Below are positions 1 to 8,477 of a DNA stretch of 64,000 nucleotides, piece by piece; position 1 is the stretch's first letter; each line of letters opens with the position of its first letter. The position numbers and the translations under genes are program-made. Location of the stretch: contig JAEPOK010000001.1 in assembly GCA_017642935.1 (NCBI GenBank), positions 682,001 to 746,000 on the forward strand, in the 5' to 3' direction. A model generated the notes under the pieces. It was given only the letters and a program-made list of their open reading frames with translations. It had not been told where the DNA came from and searched no databases. The stretch is from Hyphomicrobiales bacterium (GTDB lineage: Bacteria; Pseudomonadota; Alphaproteobacteria; Rhizobiales; MH13).

Positions 1-739
1 CTTCGGCGTAGTCCTCAGAGGCAAAGCATGCTTCCGCGTCCACTAGGGCTTGTGCCTCAAGGCTTGAGTCGAGCGCTGCCGCAATTGCAGATTTGGCGGC
101 GCGTTGGGTGAGGGGGGCACGCGACAGGATCGTGGCGATGAGCTGTTCGGCTGATTCCTGGAAGGATTCGACCTCAACCAACTCGTCGACGAACCCAATC
201 CGCAGCGCGACGTCAGCGGAGATGGGATCAGCTGTGAAGAACAGTCGTTTTGTGGCGCCTGGACCGATCAAGCGAACAAGGTCGCGAACGCCATCGATCG
301 GATAGGCAAGGCCAAGCTTGGCGGCAGGTACGGCAAACCGCGCTGTCGATGCAGCAAGGCGGATATCGCAGGCTGCCGCCAGCCCAACACCACCGCCGAA
401 ACAGAAGCCTTCAATCAAGGCAAGTGTCGGCGTTTTTGCCTCGCGCAACGACGCAAAGGCCGCACCGTTGAAGGCTTCGTAGGCCTTCGCGCGGTCCACA
501 TCGGCGCGGTTATCGGCGAACTCAGAAATGTCGGCGCCGGAAACGAACGTGCCGTCGTGCCCGCGCAGGCTGATCAAATGGATGCTGGGATCAGCATCGG
601 CCTCCTGAACACGCGCCGAGAGCTCTTTCCACATGGCCAGAGAAATGGCGTTGCGCCGCGCCGGATTGCTGATTGTAAGGGCGGCATGGGCGCCCTCGAT
701 GTGATAGGTGATCACCCCAAGACTGTCCTTTTTGGCCAT
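1..739 (-). CDS. Enoyl-CoA hydratase/isomerase family protein, 3' end missing
   Basis: The product belongs to the crotonase superfamily, whose members hydrate or isomerise acyl-CoA thioesters in the cytoplasm. The translation from the ATG at 739 shows the crotonase hallmarks in order: ARRNAISLAMW, the oxyanion-hole segment GADISEF near residue 68, and the glycine-rich EGFCFGGGVGLA near residue 105. The gene runs off the left edge, so the C-terminus is not seen and the substrate cannot be told. It is divergent from cysE, with only 58 bp between the two start codons, so promoters for both must overlap in that gap. The family is secure and the exact reaction is not. Confidence 0.85.
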   Translation of the reverse strand, partial: MAKKDSLGVITYHIEGAHAALTISNPARRNAISLAMWKELSARVQEADADPSIHLISLRGHDGTFVSGADISEFADNRADVDRAKAYEAFNGAAFASLREAKTPTLALIEGFCFGGGVGLAAACDIRLAASTARFAVPAAKLGLAYPIDGVRDLVRLIGPGATKRLFFTADPISADVALRIGFVDELVEVESFQESAEQLIATILSRAPLTQRAAKSAIAAALDSSLEAQALVDAEACFASEDYAE

Positions 740-797
740 CAGCGTTGCACGCTCCCCGGTTGGCAAGTTGACACAGCCAGCTATAACGATCCTCACG

Positions 798-1691
798 ATG
801 AACAAACACAGCCATCCGAATGAAGCAGCAGCGCTTGAGTCTGCTGCGCCACTGATCGTTCCCCAGGACCCGATCTGGCGTGCGGTGCGCGATGACGCGT
901 TGGCCGCCGTCGATCGCGATCCGGCGACCGCGCCGATGTTCGACACGCTGGTGTTGAAACATGCGCGTCTGGAAGACGCGGTGATCGCGGTTCTTTGCTC
1001 GCGGCTTGCCGACGCGTTTTGGGCCGACCAGGCGCTGTGCAAGCTGCTGCATGAAGTGTTGGAAACATCGCCCGATGTGTTCGAGCATCTGGCCGCCGAT
1101 ATGCAGGCGGTTTTCGACCGCGATCCAGCATGCCACCGCTATGTCGAGCCTTTGGTGTATTTCAAAGGCTTCCAGGCGCTGCAGGCCCACCGCTTTTCGC
1201 ACGCGCTCTGGCAAGCCGGTCGCCAGGACATGGCACTCTATCTGCAAAGCCGGATCAGCGCCGTGTTTCAGGTGGATATCAATCCCGCCACGCAGATCGG
1301 CGGCGGTATCTTTTTTGATCACGCCACCGGGATTGTGATCGGTGAAACCGCGGTGATCGACGACAATGTCTCGATTATGCAGAACGTGACGCTGGGCGGC
1401 ACGGGCAAAGAGGGTGGCGATCGTCATCCGAAAGTGCGCTGCGGCGTGCTGGTTGGGTCCGGCGCCAAGGTTCTGGGCAATATCGAACTTGGTCAGGGAT
1501 CGCGCGTTGCCGCAAGTTCGGTGGTTCTTGATCCGGTTCCGCCACGCGCGACGGTGGCTGGTATACCAGCGAAAATCGTGAGCATCGCTGAGCCGCTTGG
1601 CCCGGACTGCATGCCCTCGCTCAACATGGATCAAACCGTGCCGCACGAACGTGACCACGAACGGCATGTGGATAGCGGCTCGGGCATCTGA
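798..1691 (+). CDS. cysE: Serine O-acetyltransferase
   Basis: CysE transfers acetyl from acetyl-CoA to L-serine, giving O-acetylserine, the direct precursor of cysteine. The 297-residue protein has the helical N-terminal domain (PIWRAVRDDALAA, then YVEPLVYFKGFQALQAHR) followed by the left-handed beta-helix built of hexapeptide repeats, with the catalytic region DINPATQIGGGIFFDHATG and the later GEGG-like turn GKEGGDRHPK. An upstream in-frame start at 708 would overlap the divergent gene, so I chose the ATG at 798, which begins MNKHSHPNEAAALE. It is followed by the DUF3126 gene, a common alphaproteobacterial arrangement. Confidence 0.95.
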   Translation: MNKHSHPNEAAALESAAPLIVPQDPIWRAVRDDALAAVDRDPATAPMFDTLVLKHARLEDAVIAVLCSRLADAFWADQALCKLLHEVLETSPDVFEHLAADMQAVFDRDPACHRYVEPLVYFKGFQALQAHRFSHALWQAGRQDMALYLQSRISAVFQVDINPATQIGGGIFFDHATGIVIGETAVIDDNVSIMQNVTLGGTGKEGGDRHPKVRCGVLVGSGAKVLGNIELGQGSRVAASSVVLDPVPPRATVAGIPAKIVSIAEPLGPDCMPSLNMDQTVPHERDHERHVDSGSGI

Positions 1692-1777
1692 GCGATCGCG
1701 CTGAGGGCGTTGCAACGCCGCCGCCATCGCGTTTACATGCACCCAACATTTTGATCGCGACACCCAAGGAGCAGGCT

Positions 1778-1990
1778 ATGCAGGCCGAGGAACTATCGAA
1801 GCTGGAAGCCTATTTGAAGCGCCTGTTTGATTCGCCGTCGATCGCCGTAAAGGCGCGGCCGCGCAAGGGCGATTCCGCGGAGGTCTATGTGGGCGATGAG
1901 TTTGTCGGCCTTATTCACAAGGACGACGAAGATGAGGACGATTTGTCCTACAATTTCACCATGGCCATTCTGGATTACGATTTGAACTAG
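1778..1990 (+). CDS. DUF3126 family small protein
   Basis: This 70-residue acidic protein matches the alphaproteobacterial DUF3126 family, whose function is unknown. The start is the ATG at 1778, preceded by the ribosome-binding site AAGGAG at about 1767. A TTG nine codons upstream has no better signal. The middle reads RPRKGDSAEVYVGDEFVGL and the C-terminus is very acidic (DDEDEDDLSYNF). It lies 86 bp after cysE in the same direction and may be cotranscribed with it. No signal peptide or membrane segment is present. Confidence 0.8.
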   Translation: MQAEELSKLEAYLKRLFDSPSIAVKARPRKGDSAEVYVGDEFVGLIHKDDEDEDDLSYNFTMAILDYDLN

Positions 1991-2008
1991 ATTGCCCTGC
2001 AGGCAATT

Positions 2009-2740
2009 CTACTGATTGCCGGCATAGTCCTGGCTGGAGCGGGCCAACATCAGCAAAAAGCCAAGAATGCTTTCATCAAGCTGACGCCACTCGTCCAGAA
2101 GCGTCGGTGAGAAGCGATAGGTCACGGTGAGCCCGTTGGTGAGGACGACGTCGCGGTAGCAGGTTTCCCAAACCGTCGCGCCGCCACCGGCACAGCGGGC
2201 GGCAAAGCCCGACCCTGTTGAGATGTCATAAAACACAGTCTCATCGACATAGCCTGCTTCGGGATCGAGCTGACGACGAACCAGGCCTGAGGATGTGTGC
2301 TCGATCGGGCCGACAAAGACCTCGCGGTAGACCGTGCCGAGCAGATCGGTCGTATCCATCGCGCCATCCACGTCGGAAATTCCAATGAACACGATGTTTT
2401 CGCGTGGCGTGGCACGCAGCGTTTCGGCGTCACCGAGCGGCGCCATAGTTGGCCAGGCGAGCGCCAGGTCGATGCCCGGCAGCACGCCATTGCGGTGCTG
2501 TTCGGCAAAGCGCAAATAACCGGTCGGCACGCGAAAATTGATGCCACCGACAACCAGTTCATAGGCCGCCGCTTCGCCGCGTTCCACGGTGCCGGTTGGA
2601 ACCACCAAGCCCATATGGCGCAGGCTCGCATGGCCGATGAACAGGGCGCTCAAAAGCACCAGTGCGCCGGTCAAAAGGGAGAATGGCAAGACGGCAAAGC
2701 CGCGATCATGCCGCAGAATAGGATGGTCAGCCTGGATCAT
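2009..2740 (-). CDS. Hypothetical membrane-anchored protein
   Basis: I do not recognise this 243-residue protein. It begins with a short basic segment, then one clear hydrophobic stretch at residues 17-37 (AVLPFSLLTGALVLLSALFI) that would anchor it in the inner membrane with the rest outside. The remaining part has beta-rich character, for example YELVVGGINFRVPTGYLRF. Two cysteines, in AARCAGG and WETCYRD, could form a disulphide in the periplasm. It is divergent from the small membrane protein at 2855, and a CtrA-like box lies between them. The reading frame is well supported by codon usage but the role is unknown. Confidence 0.7.
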   Translation of the reverse strand: MIQADHPILRHDRGFAVLPFSLLTGALVLLSALFIGHASLRHMGLVVPTGTVERGEAAAYELVVGGINFRVPTGYLRFAEQHRNGVLPGIDLALAWPTMAPLGDAETLRATPRENIVFIGISDVDGAMDTTDLLGTVYREVFVGPIEHTSSGLVRRQLDPEAGYVDETVFYDISTGSGFAARCAGGGATVWETCYRDVVLTNGLTVTYRFSPTLLDEWRQLDESILGFLLMLARSSQDYAGNQ

Positions 2741-2854
2741 GCCGTGAAAATACGGCGTTCTCGGTTAACACCTGGTTTACCATCCGGCACGGCGGTTGCA
2801 GCGCCCTGTTCGAAGCGCCCGGCAGTGGCGCAAAGTGAAACAGGGCCTTCCTCC

Positions 2855-3181
2855 ATGACCGAACCGCTTCTCTTCACCTATGCTGCGGCGTGCGGCTTTG
2901 TCGTCGCCGCGCTGCTCGCTACCGGCTACCAGCTCGTGGCCAATCGACCGGCGCGCTTTGAGATGGTGCGCGATGTGGCCGAAGCCTCGCTGTTTGGCGC
3001 GGTCGGGCGGGCACTTTTGGTGATTTGGGCGGCGCCTTACATCATCATGCGCAACGCGGTGCGCGGCCGCCTGATCGAACGTCGTCCGCTTGGATGGCTG
3101 GTCGCCAGCTTCTTCATCGCCGGGATTTGGAGCGTCTGCGCGGGCATCATTGTGCTCAGTTTTGCCATCGCCCTTGGGTGA
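2855..3181 (+). CDS. Small inner membrane protein of unknown function
   Basis: This 108-residue protein starts at the ATG at 2855 (MTEPLLFTYAAA). It has two strong hydrophobic segments, at about residues 7-27 and 83-106, and a weaker one around 48-65 (FGAVGRALLVIWAAPYIIM), so it is probably an integral membrane protein with two or three passes. Similar short proteins are seen in Rhizobiales, but I cannot assign a function. An upstream extension of the frame overlaps the divergent gene and is unlikely to be translated. It lies upstream of the gamma carbonic anhydrase gene with a gap of 93 bp. Confidence 0.65.
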   Translation: MTEPLLFTYAAACGFVVAALLATGYQLVANRPARFEMVRDVAEASLFGAVGRALLVIWAAPYIIMRNAVRGRLIERRPLGWLVASFFIAGIWSVCAGIIVLSFAIALG

Positions 3182-3274
3182 CAAAGCAAGGCCACTGCCT
3201 GTACCGTCCTGTGACACTGGCCAGGAGAGGTTTCATCCTGGAACAGGTGGCGCGAGGAAAGGAAAGGGACAGAC

Positions 3275-3808
3275 GTGGCGCTCTATGAACTTGATGGTGT
3301 GCGGCCGGACATAATCGACCCCGATAGCGTTTGGGTGGCACCCTCGGCGCGGGTGATCGGAAAGGTTCGCCTGCATCCTGGCGCCAATGTCTGGTTTGGC
3401 GCGGTGCTGCGTGGCGACAATGAGTGGATCGATGTCGGCCCGGACACCAATGTCCAGGACATGGTGATGATGCATACCGACCCGGGATTTCCGGTGACGA
3501 TCGGAAAAGGGTGCACGATTGGCCATAAGGCCATTCTTCATGGCTGCACGCTCGGCGACTACGCGTTGATCGGCATGGGCGCCACCGTGCTCAACGGCGC
3601 ATCCATAGGTGACAACGCCATCATCGGCGCCAATGCGCTGGTGTCGGAGCGCAAGAGCATCGCGAAGCGATCGCTGGCGGTCGGCGTGCCGGCGCGTGAG
3701 GTCAAAGAGCTTGGCGATGGCGCCTGTTCGATGCTGGAAAAGTCTGCTGCGCACTATGTGCAAAACGCGGCTCGGTTCCGCGATGGATTGAAGCGCATCG
3801 ACGATTGA
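3275..3808 (+). CDS. Gamma carbonic anhydrase family protein
   Basis: This 177-residue protein has the left-handed beta-helix of hexapeptide repeats typical of gamma-class carbonic anhydrase-like proteins (YrdA/PaaY group). The metal-ligand histidines sit in the expected places: MMHTDPG, then [12 protein letters not shown]. Such proteins bind zinc or iron in a trimer interface, and only some hydrate CO2, so catalytic activity is an inference. The start is GTG at 3275, preceded by a purine-rich AGGAAAGGAAAGG stretch. The beginning ([13 protein letters not shown]) fits family members. Confidence 0.9.
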   Translation: MALYELDGVRPDIIDPDSVWVAPSARVIGKVRLHPGANVWFGAVLRGDNEWIDVGPDTNVQDMVMMHTDPGFPVTIGKGCTIGHKAILHGCTLGDYALIGMGATVLNGASIGDNAIIGANALVSERKSIAKRSLAVGVPAREVKELGDGACSMLEKSAAHYVQNAARFRDGLKRIDD

Positions 3809-3837
3809 TATCGGTGCTGTCCAACCAGGCGATCCGG

Positions 3838-4320
3838 CTAGGCTGAAATCGTCGGCTCTCGGCGGCCAATGGGATGCATCGCATCGCGGTGAAAGCCCTT
3901 GGACCCGGCGGCGCAAAGATAAAGACGCGCTATCTTCCATCCGTCCGGCGTGCGCCGGAAATCATGATGGTACTGCCCCCAAAGCTCACTGTTGGGTCTG
4001 CCATCCTGGTAGCGATGCCACGCATAGAGATAGGAAACGCTGCTCGCCGCATCCGGTCCGTTGACCGTTATCTGGATGTTGGAGATGTGGTGGCTTGTGG
4101 CGGCGAAAAAGCTTGCCAACCCACGCTCGACCATCGGGCTGATCTCGTCCAAGCCGGTCATCGTTGGAACATCTGGGCCGTAGTCGACGACCGCATCGGT
4201 GGTAAAAAGCGCCAAGACATTTTCCGCTTCAGCCCGGTCGAAGTGATAGCAGTAAGCATGGATCACGTCGGTGATGGCCGCTTTGTCGAGCAGGCCCTCC
4301 AGGCTTTGTGCGTGATCCAT
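3838..4320 (-). CDS. SnoaL-like / nuclear transport factor 2 family protein
   Basis: The 160-residue product has the pattern of SnoaL-like polyketide-cyclase/ketosteroid-isomerase fold proteins: an N-terminal helix with AITDVIHAYCYHFDRAEAENVLALF, the strand TDAVVDYG, the central ISNIQITVNGPDAASSVSYLYAWH and the final GWKIARLYL. Members are small cytoplasmic alpha+beta barrels, some being hydratases or isomerases of aromatic compounds. I chose the ATG at 4320 because it is preceded by GAGGAC, whereas the upstream extension shows no ribosome site. No obvious operon partner is present. The substrate is unknown. Confidence 0.8.
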   Translation of the reverse strand: MDHAQSLEGLLDKAAITDVIHAYCYHFDRAEAENVLALFTTDAVVDYGPDVPTMTGLDEISPMVERGLASFFAATSHHISNIQITVNGPDAASSVSYLYAWHRYQDGRPNSELWGQYHHDFRRTPDGWKIARLYLCAAGSKGFHRDAMHPIGRREPTISA

Positions 4321-4495
4321 TGGGTCCTCATCGCTACGCGTATTGGTGGGTGTCGGCTGAGGCAGCATCAGGTCTGACTCGATGCAGACCTTGGCATGGT
4401 GAAACCGTTGCGTCACTTCCGGTCTAAGCGCGGTCTTGGTGCCCGATGCCGTGCATAGCAAGAATGAGCCCTTTTAAGACATTGGACAATGCCGG

Positions 4496-5905
4496 CTACC
4501 CTGCACAACAGGAAAGTTTTTTCACATCCATATTGAAGGTTTGAGCAGCAAGTTTTAGTCCTTCAACGGTTGTCAGATATGGGAAAATCATTGCTCCCAA
4601 ATCATCGTAGGTCATGCCTGCTTTGATCGCTAAGACAGCTGTTTGGATGGAATCCGAGCCTTCGGGCGCAAGAATATGTGCACCTAGCAACTTCTTGGTT
4701 TCTCCGTCGGCAACCAGTTTGATGAGGCCACGTGTGTCTCGGGCGGCCAAGGCACGGGGCATATTATCGAGTGTGAGAATAGAGGTGAGCACGTTCTCGT
4801 ACTGCTCCATTGCCTGCGCTTCGGTGAGACCAACGCTGGCCATCTGTGGGTCGGTAAACACAACGGCAGGCATAGCCGAATTATCGTAGGAAAGGGAATT
4901 GCTCTTCATGGCATTTTTAGCGGCGACTTTCGCGCCATAAGCGGCCATGTAAACGAATTGGTCGCGTCCCGTGACATCGCCTGCCGCATAAACATTTTTG
5001 CGTGTGGTGCACATTTGCTCATCCACCTTTACGCCGCCAAACCGGTTGGTGTCGATGCCTGCGCCATCAAGGTTCAGGCTTTCCACATTGGGCGTGCGCC
5101 CCGTCGCCACCAAAACTTTTTCGGCTGAAATCTCGCGGGGATTTCCGCTCTCTTGAACCGTTAGAACGATCGAACCATCACGTTGCTCGATACGGCTGTA
5201 CGAAATGCCGCTGATGAGCGTGATGCCTTCATCTTCAAAATATCCAGTAAGAGCAATGCCAATTTCAGGCTCCGCTTCTGGGAGAAGGCCGCGACGACTG
5301 ATGATTGTCACTTTAACCCCAGCCCGCGCGAACACTTGGGCAATTTCTGCGCCGATATAGCCTGCCCCAATCACCAGAAGGGATTCAGGCAGTGTTTCCA
5401 GCTCAAGGGCGGTGGTACTGGTGAGGTAGGGTACGCCTTCAATCCCTTTTATTGATGGCAGAGCAGCTCGGGCTCCTGTGGCGATGATGACCTTGCTGGC
5501 GTTGATGACATCACCATCGACGAGGAGCGTTCCATCATCTGAAAATGCTGCTTTGCCGTCGAGATAGGAAACGGAGTTATAGGCTGGCAGCAGATCACTG
5601 TATTTCGCTTTGCGAAGGTCATCGACCAGTTCTTGTTTCTGTCGCACCACGGCTTGCCAATCGGTCACCTTCGCTGAAGCCTCGATACCGTTGAACCGTT
5701 CGGCAGCGCTTGCGATGTGCAATGTTTCGGCCGCGCGTATTAGAGCCTTTGACGGCACACAGCCGACATTGACGCACGTTCCCCCAATCGTGTCGTGGCC
5801 AATGAGAGCAACCTGCGCGCCTTCATCTGCCGCTGTAATTGCCGCAGAGAATCCAGCCGAACCCGCTCCAATGACGGCCACATCGAATGTGCTGTTGCCG
5901 CTCAT
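4496..5905 (-). CDS. merA: Mercuric reductase
   Basis: MerA is a cytoplasmic FAD disulphide oxidoreductase that reduces Hg(II) to volatile Hg(0) with NADPH. The 469-residue protein has the N-terminal FAD motif GAGSAGFSAA, the redox-active pair in GGTCVNVGCV (Cys44 and Cys49), a second nucleotide motif GAGYIGAEIA, and the C-terminal vicinal cysteines 466-467 (LSCCAG) that receive mercury and separate MerA from dihydrolipoyl dehydrogenase. There is no N-terminal heavy-metal domain. The ATG at 5905 overlaps the merF stop by four bases, implying translational coupling. GC content of this cassette looks lower than that of its neighbours, suggesting transfer. Confidence 0.95.
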   Translation of the reverse strand: MSGNSTFDVAVIGAGSAGFSAAITAADEGAQVALIGHDTIGGTCVNVGCVPSKALIRAAETLHIASAAERFNGIEASAKVTDWQAVVRQKQELVDDLRKAKYSDLLPAYNSVSYLDGKAAFSDDGTLLVDGDVINASKVIIATGARAALPSIKGIEGVPYLTSTTALELETLPESLLVIGAGYIGAEIAQVFARAGVKVTIISRRGLLPEAEPEIGIALTGYFEDEGITLISGISYSRIEQRDGSIVLTVQESGNPREISAEKVLVATGRTPNVESLNLDGAGIDTNRFGGVKVDEQMCTTRKNVYAAGDVTGRDQFVYMAAYGAKVAAKNAMKSNSLSYDNSAMPAVVFTDPQMASVGLTEAQAMEQYENVLTSILTLDNMPRALAARDTRGLIKLVADGETKKLLGAHILAPEGSDSIQTAVLAIKAGMTYDDLGAMIFPYLTTVEGLKLAAQTFNMDVKKLSCCAG

Positions 5906-6114
5906 GATGCTTGCGCCTTTGTCCTGCGCCACACAGCGTAAAGCGTGATGCCGATGAAGATTGCCAGAGCGGGAAAAAGCACAAAGTCGAGGTAGCCCAC
6001 GACCGCCGAAAGGCCGACCGCGCCAAGCAGCACCACCAAAGCAGGTGTGAAGCAACACAGTGCGGTAATGAGGGTGCCGACGATCCCTGTTGCAAGGAGT
6101 TTTTTGTTACTCAT
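5902..6114 (-). CDS. merF: Mercury transporter MerF, short form
   Basis: MerF is a two-helix inner membrane protein that passes Hg(II) into the cytoplasm. The 70-residue protein has two hydrophobic segments, at about residues 8-32 and 42-62, and the transport cysteine pair at 20-21 (ALCCFTPALV). Typical MerF proteins carry a second vicinal cysteine pair after the second helix. This copy ends in RRTKAQAS without it, at the point where merA begins. The ATG at 6114 was preferred over an upstream start because it aligns with family members. MerT and MerP are absent from this cassette. Confidence 0.88.
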   Translation of the reverse strand: MSNKKLLATGIVGTLITALCCFTPALVVLLGAVGLSAVVGYLDFVLFPALAIFIGITLYAVWRRTKAQAS

Positions 6115-6188
6115 GATCGTTGTCTCAAGCTTTTCTACGGCTGCGATAACCGCCAAGGAATTGACTGTTTTGTTCGCCTTGAGACTGG

Positions 6189-6219
6189 AGTATACAACCT
6201 GTAGTAACTACAGGAGCAA
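6189..6219 (-). promoter_or_regulatory. MerR operator and merFA promoter with 19-bp spacer
   Basis: On the minus strand a -35 element TTGCTC (6214-6219) and a -10 element TATACT (6189-6194) are separated by 19 bp, the long spacer that MerR-family activators untwist. A perfect palindrome CCTGTAG-TAA-CTACAGG (6198-6214) fills the spacer. It lies in the gap between divergent merR and merF, exactly where family knowledge predicts the operator. Confidence 0.9.
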
Positions 6220-6227
6220 GAGGAAAA

Positions 6228-6620
6228 ATGGGCTGGGCTATTGGCAAAGCATCTGAGCTTAGCGGTGTTGGTATCGAGACCATCCGCTACTATGAGCGCG
6301 AGGGCATCACATCGAAGCCGCCGCGCACATCTGCTGGGCGACGCGACTATGACGCGCAGACGATTTCGCAGTTACGATTTGTAAAGCGATGCCGAGAGCT
6401 TGGGTTCTCAATTCCAGACATCACTGAGCTTATGAAGCTCTCTTATTCGGATAAGCCCACCTGCGAAGAAGCAGGGAAGATCGGCACGGATAACTTAGCG
6501 CTTGTCCGTCAGAAAATTGCCGACCTAAAGTGTATGGAACAGGCATTGCAGGAACTCGTCGCGTCTTGCCGTACAGGACGGAAAGACTGCCCTATGCTCA
6601 AGAAGCTTTTCGCTGACTGA
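6228..6620 (+). CDS. merR: Mercury-responsive MerR transcription regulator
   Basis: MerR represses, then activates on Hg(II), the divergent merFA promoter. The 130-residue protein has the winged-helix start IGKASELSGVGIETIRYYEREG, a dimerisation helix (about residues 82-110), and cysteines at 79, 114 and 121 that match the mercury ligands of MerR (KPTCEEA, ASCRTGRKDCPML). The gap between the last two cysteines is seven residues, slightly shorter than in the Tn501 protein. The ribosome site AGAGGA precedes the ATG at 6228. Confidence 0.93.
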   Translation: MGWAIGKASELSGVGIETIRYYEREGITSKPPRTSAGRRDYDAQTISQLRFVKRCRELGFSIPDITELMKLSYSDKPTCEEAGKIGTDNLALVRQKIADLKCMEQALQELVASCRTGRKDCPMLKKLFAD

Positions 6621-6681
6621 ACTGTCGTTTTGTCCGCCTAGCAGCCGTTCCCAGAATGACGTTCCGGTCTGCATTTGCATC

Positions 6682-6716
6682 AAAAAATGGGCCGACGCTT
6701 GGGTGAGCGTCGGCCC
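6682..6716 (-). terminator. Intrinsic terminator after the protease gene
   Basis: An 11-bp perfect stem (6689-6699 with 6706-6716, arm GGGCCGACGCT) with a six-base loop is followed on the minus strand by a run of T (6682-6687). It lies between the convergent merR and transglutaminase-like genes and terminates the latter. Confidence 0.85.
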
Positions 6717-6785
6717 GCTGGCCCGATCTTTGGGGACGGGGAGGGTGGGGACGTGACCGGACCAGTTTTCCGTTTCGGCTAGGCG

Positions 6786-7361
6786 TTACACCCGGCCGTC
6801 ATTGATGGAGGCCCAGACGGTCTCGTCGAACTCCGACTGGCGCTTGATGTAGTGGTAGTTGGTTTCATCCCAGCGCAGGACGTTGGCTTCCTGGTTATCG
6901 AGGATGAAGTCACCGCGATCGGTGCGTACCGTCAGCACCGCATGACCTTCGCCAGAACGTTCACGCACCACGGTGATTAGCAGCGCCGAGGCCGGCCAGC
7001 CATTGTCGATGAGCATTTGGCGCTTCATCAGCACATAGTCTTCGCAGTCGCCGTAGGTCGTCGGCATCGTCCAGACTTCCGGATGGCCGTAGAGCTCGGC
7101 ATCGGTCACCGGTTGGATGGCCTGGTTGACGTGCGTGTTGACGGCCAGAAGATCGCGCCACGACGTTTCGCTTAGTTGAACCACGCTTGGCGATGCCGTG
7201 CGCTGCACGCAGATCGATGGCGTGCGTTGGCAAAGCTGCACGTAGCCAATCGGCGCGCTCGTCGCGCCGAGCACTTCCATATAGGGAAGTTCGGCATGGG
7301 CGACGCCCATTTGCCCCGCAAACAGTGTGCCTGCAATAATCCCAAGAACTTTGTTACGCAT
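6786..7361 (-). CDS. Bacterial transglutaminase-like cysteine protease (BTLCP family)
   Basis: The 191-residue protein has a cleavable signal peptide (MRNKVLGIIAGTLFAGQMGVAHA) and the catalytic triad of the BTLCP family: Cys106 in YGDCEDYVL, His140 in GHAVL, and Asp155 in ILDNQ. Family members such as LapG are periplasmic proteases that cleave adhesins in c-di-GMP-controlled biofilm release. Whether this copy is a LapG-type enzyme is not shown, since no LapD gene is adjacent. A downstream terminator closes the unit. Confidence 0.88.
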   Translation of the reverse strand: MRNKVLGIIAGTLFAGQMGVAHAELPYMEVLGATSAPIGYVQLCQRTPSICVQRTASPSVVQLSETSWRDLLAVNTHVNQAIQPVTDAELYGHPEVWTMPTTYGDCEDYVLMKRQMLIDNGWPASALLITVVRERSGEGHAVLTVRTDRGDFILDNQEANVLRWDETNYHYIKRQSEFDETVWASINDGRV

Positions 7362-7718
7362 GGAACCCCTCCTTGTTACAGGATCGGTTCTAGCACTGCC
7401 TTTTTACTTTGACGTTCAAGTTCAAATGGCAATATGAGGCAAATTATCGAAGTATTTATATTGTATTTGATTTGAGTTTTATTTGAGTTTGAATCGCCTT
7501 TGTGACGTGTTTGATGAAAGTTTGAATCAAATTTTGCCCGTGTGCCGATGCATCATACCGGCGCCTTGATAGGTGGCGATCCGCATTGCGCCACGGTCTC
7601 AAGATTGGAGGCTATGCCTAGGCCAGGCGCGCAACAAAAAAGCCGCGCTGTGGGCGCGGCTTGCAAAGCGAAACCTGTAAAAGAAATTTGGTGTTGGCTG
7701 CTGCCTAGGCGTTCGGCT
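7362..7718. other. Gene-free stretch upstream of the protease gene
   Basis: No coding region is supported here. The part at 7400-7530 is AT-rich with several GTTTGAATC/TTTGAGTTT echoes and probably holds the promoter of the minus-strand protease gene. The part at 7635-7662 holds the terminator of the PilZ gene. Confidence 0.5.
7635..7662 (-). terminator. Intrinsic terminator of the PilZ gene
   Basis: A stem AAGCCGCG/CGCGGCTT (7640-7647 with 7655-7662) is followed on the minus strand by six T. It lies 57 bp after the stop codon of the PilZ gene. Confidence 0.85.
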
Positions 7719-8330
7719 CTAGGAAACGAAGGCCGCCGATGTGTCGCCGTCTTTCTGAACGACCGCAAACTCCAGGGCGATCCCATCGTCCAGATGGCGC
7801 ACGACGCGGGCGCGCATATTGCCGAGCTGAACCATCGAATTGATCGCCGGGCGAACGGTCGTGCGCACAGCGGCACCGGACAAAGAAATGTCGAGCACGA
7901 CGCATTGGTAGTGGCGTCCATCCGACATGGTGATGCGCGAATAGGGATTTTCGACCGGCTGGCGTTCGTGGCGTCGATCCTCGGGCAGGTCGAGAATCTC
8001 TTTGTTGGCCAGATAGGTCAGCTGGGAGGCGAGTTTGTCCCGCTTGTGCGCGGAGGCTTTGATGGTCATCGCAAAGCCGCCACTGATGTGACGGGCAATG
8101 GTGCCTTCGACACGGCCAATATGATCGATGTAGGCGACCACCCGATCACCGATATTGCCGGTAACCGGCGAGACGATGCCAGCGCCGCCTGGCGACATAT
8201 CGATCACCTGGCAGGGATATTCCTGCCAATTGGGCAACATAAAGCGTCCAAGCAAGTTCACTTCGACGCGCTGGTATCGGCGGCGGTCGGCAGCTTGTGA
8301 AGATGCTATTTCAAGGGCGCTGGGCTGCAT
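7719..8330 (-). CDS. Tandem PilZ domain protein
   Basis: The 203-residue protein carries two PilZ domains, which bind cyclic di-GMP. The first has RRRYQRVEVN followed by DMSPGGAGI. The second has EDRRHERQPV followed by DISLSGAAV. Both keep the RxxxR and [D/N]xSxxG signatures, so both could bind the ligand. There is no output domain or membrane segment, so it probably acts by protein contact. I chose the ATG at 8330 (MQPSALEIAS). A TTG two codons upstream is possible. It faces away from the PAS gene by 147 bp. Confidence 0.88.
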   Translation of the reverse strand: MQPSALEIASSQAADRRRYQRVEVNLLGRFMLPNWQEYPCQVIDMSPGGAGIVSPVTGNIGDRVVAYIDHIGRVEGTIARHISGGFAMTIKASAHKRDKLASQLTYLANKEILDLPEDRRHERQPVENPYSRITMSDGRHYQCVVLDISLSGAAVRTTVRPAINSMVQLGNMRARVVRHLDDGIALEFAVVQKDGDTSAAFVS

Positions 8331-8477
8331 TGGCAATTCGCTTGACGGTGATCAGTCGAATTGCACCTTGAAGGCTTTAGGTAAATGCCAGCTAAACGCG
8401 GGCGCGCTTGTTGCGTTCTTTTGCCGGTTTATCGAAAAGCCGCCGAAAAGACTTGCATCGCGCCTTGCCGAGCGGGC

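Noticed and set aside
591-1763. Long minus-strand frame of 390 codons opposite cysE
   Set aside because: It is the antisense shadow of cysE and its neighbour; the opposite strand has clear family similarity and this one has none.
7400-7530. AT-rich repeated GTTTGAATC pieces
   Set aside because: They are imperfect and only loosely periodic; a plain promoter region is the simpler reading.
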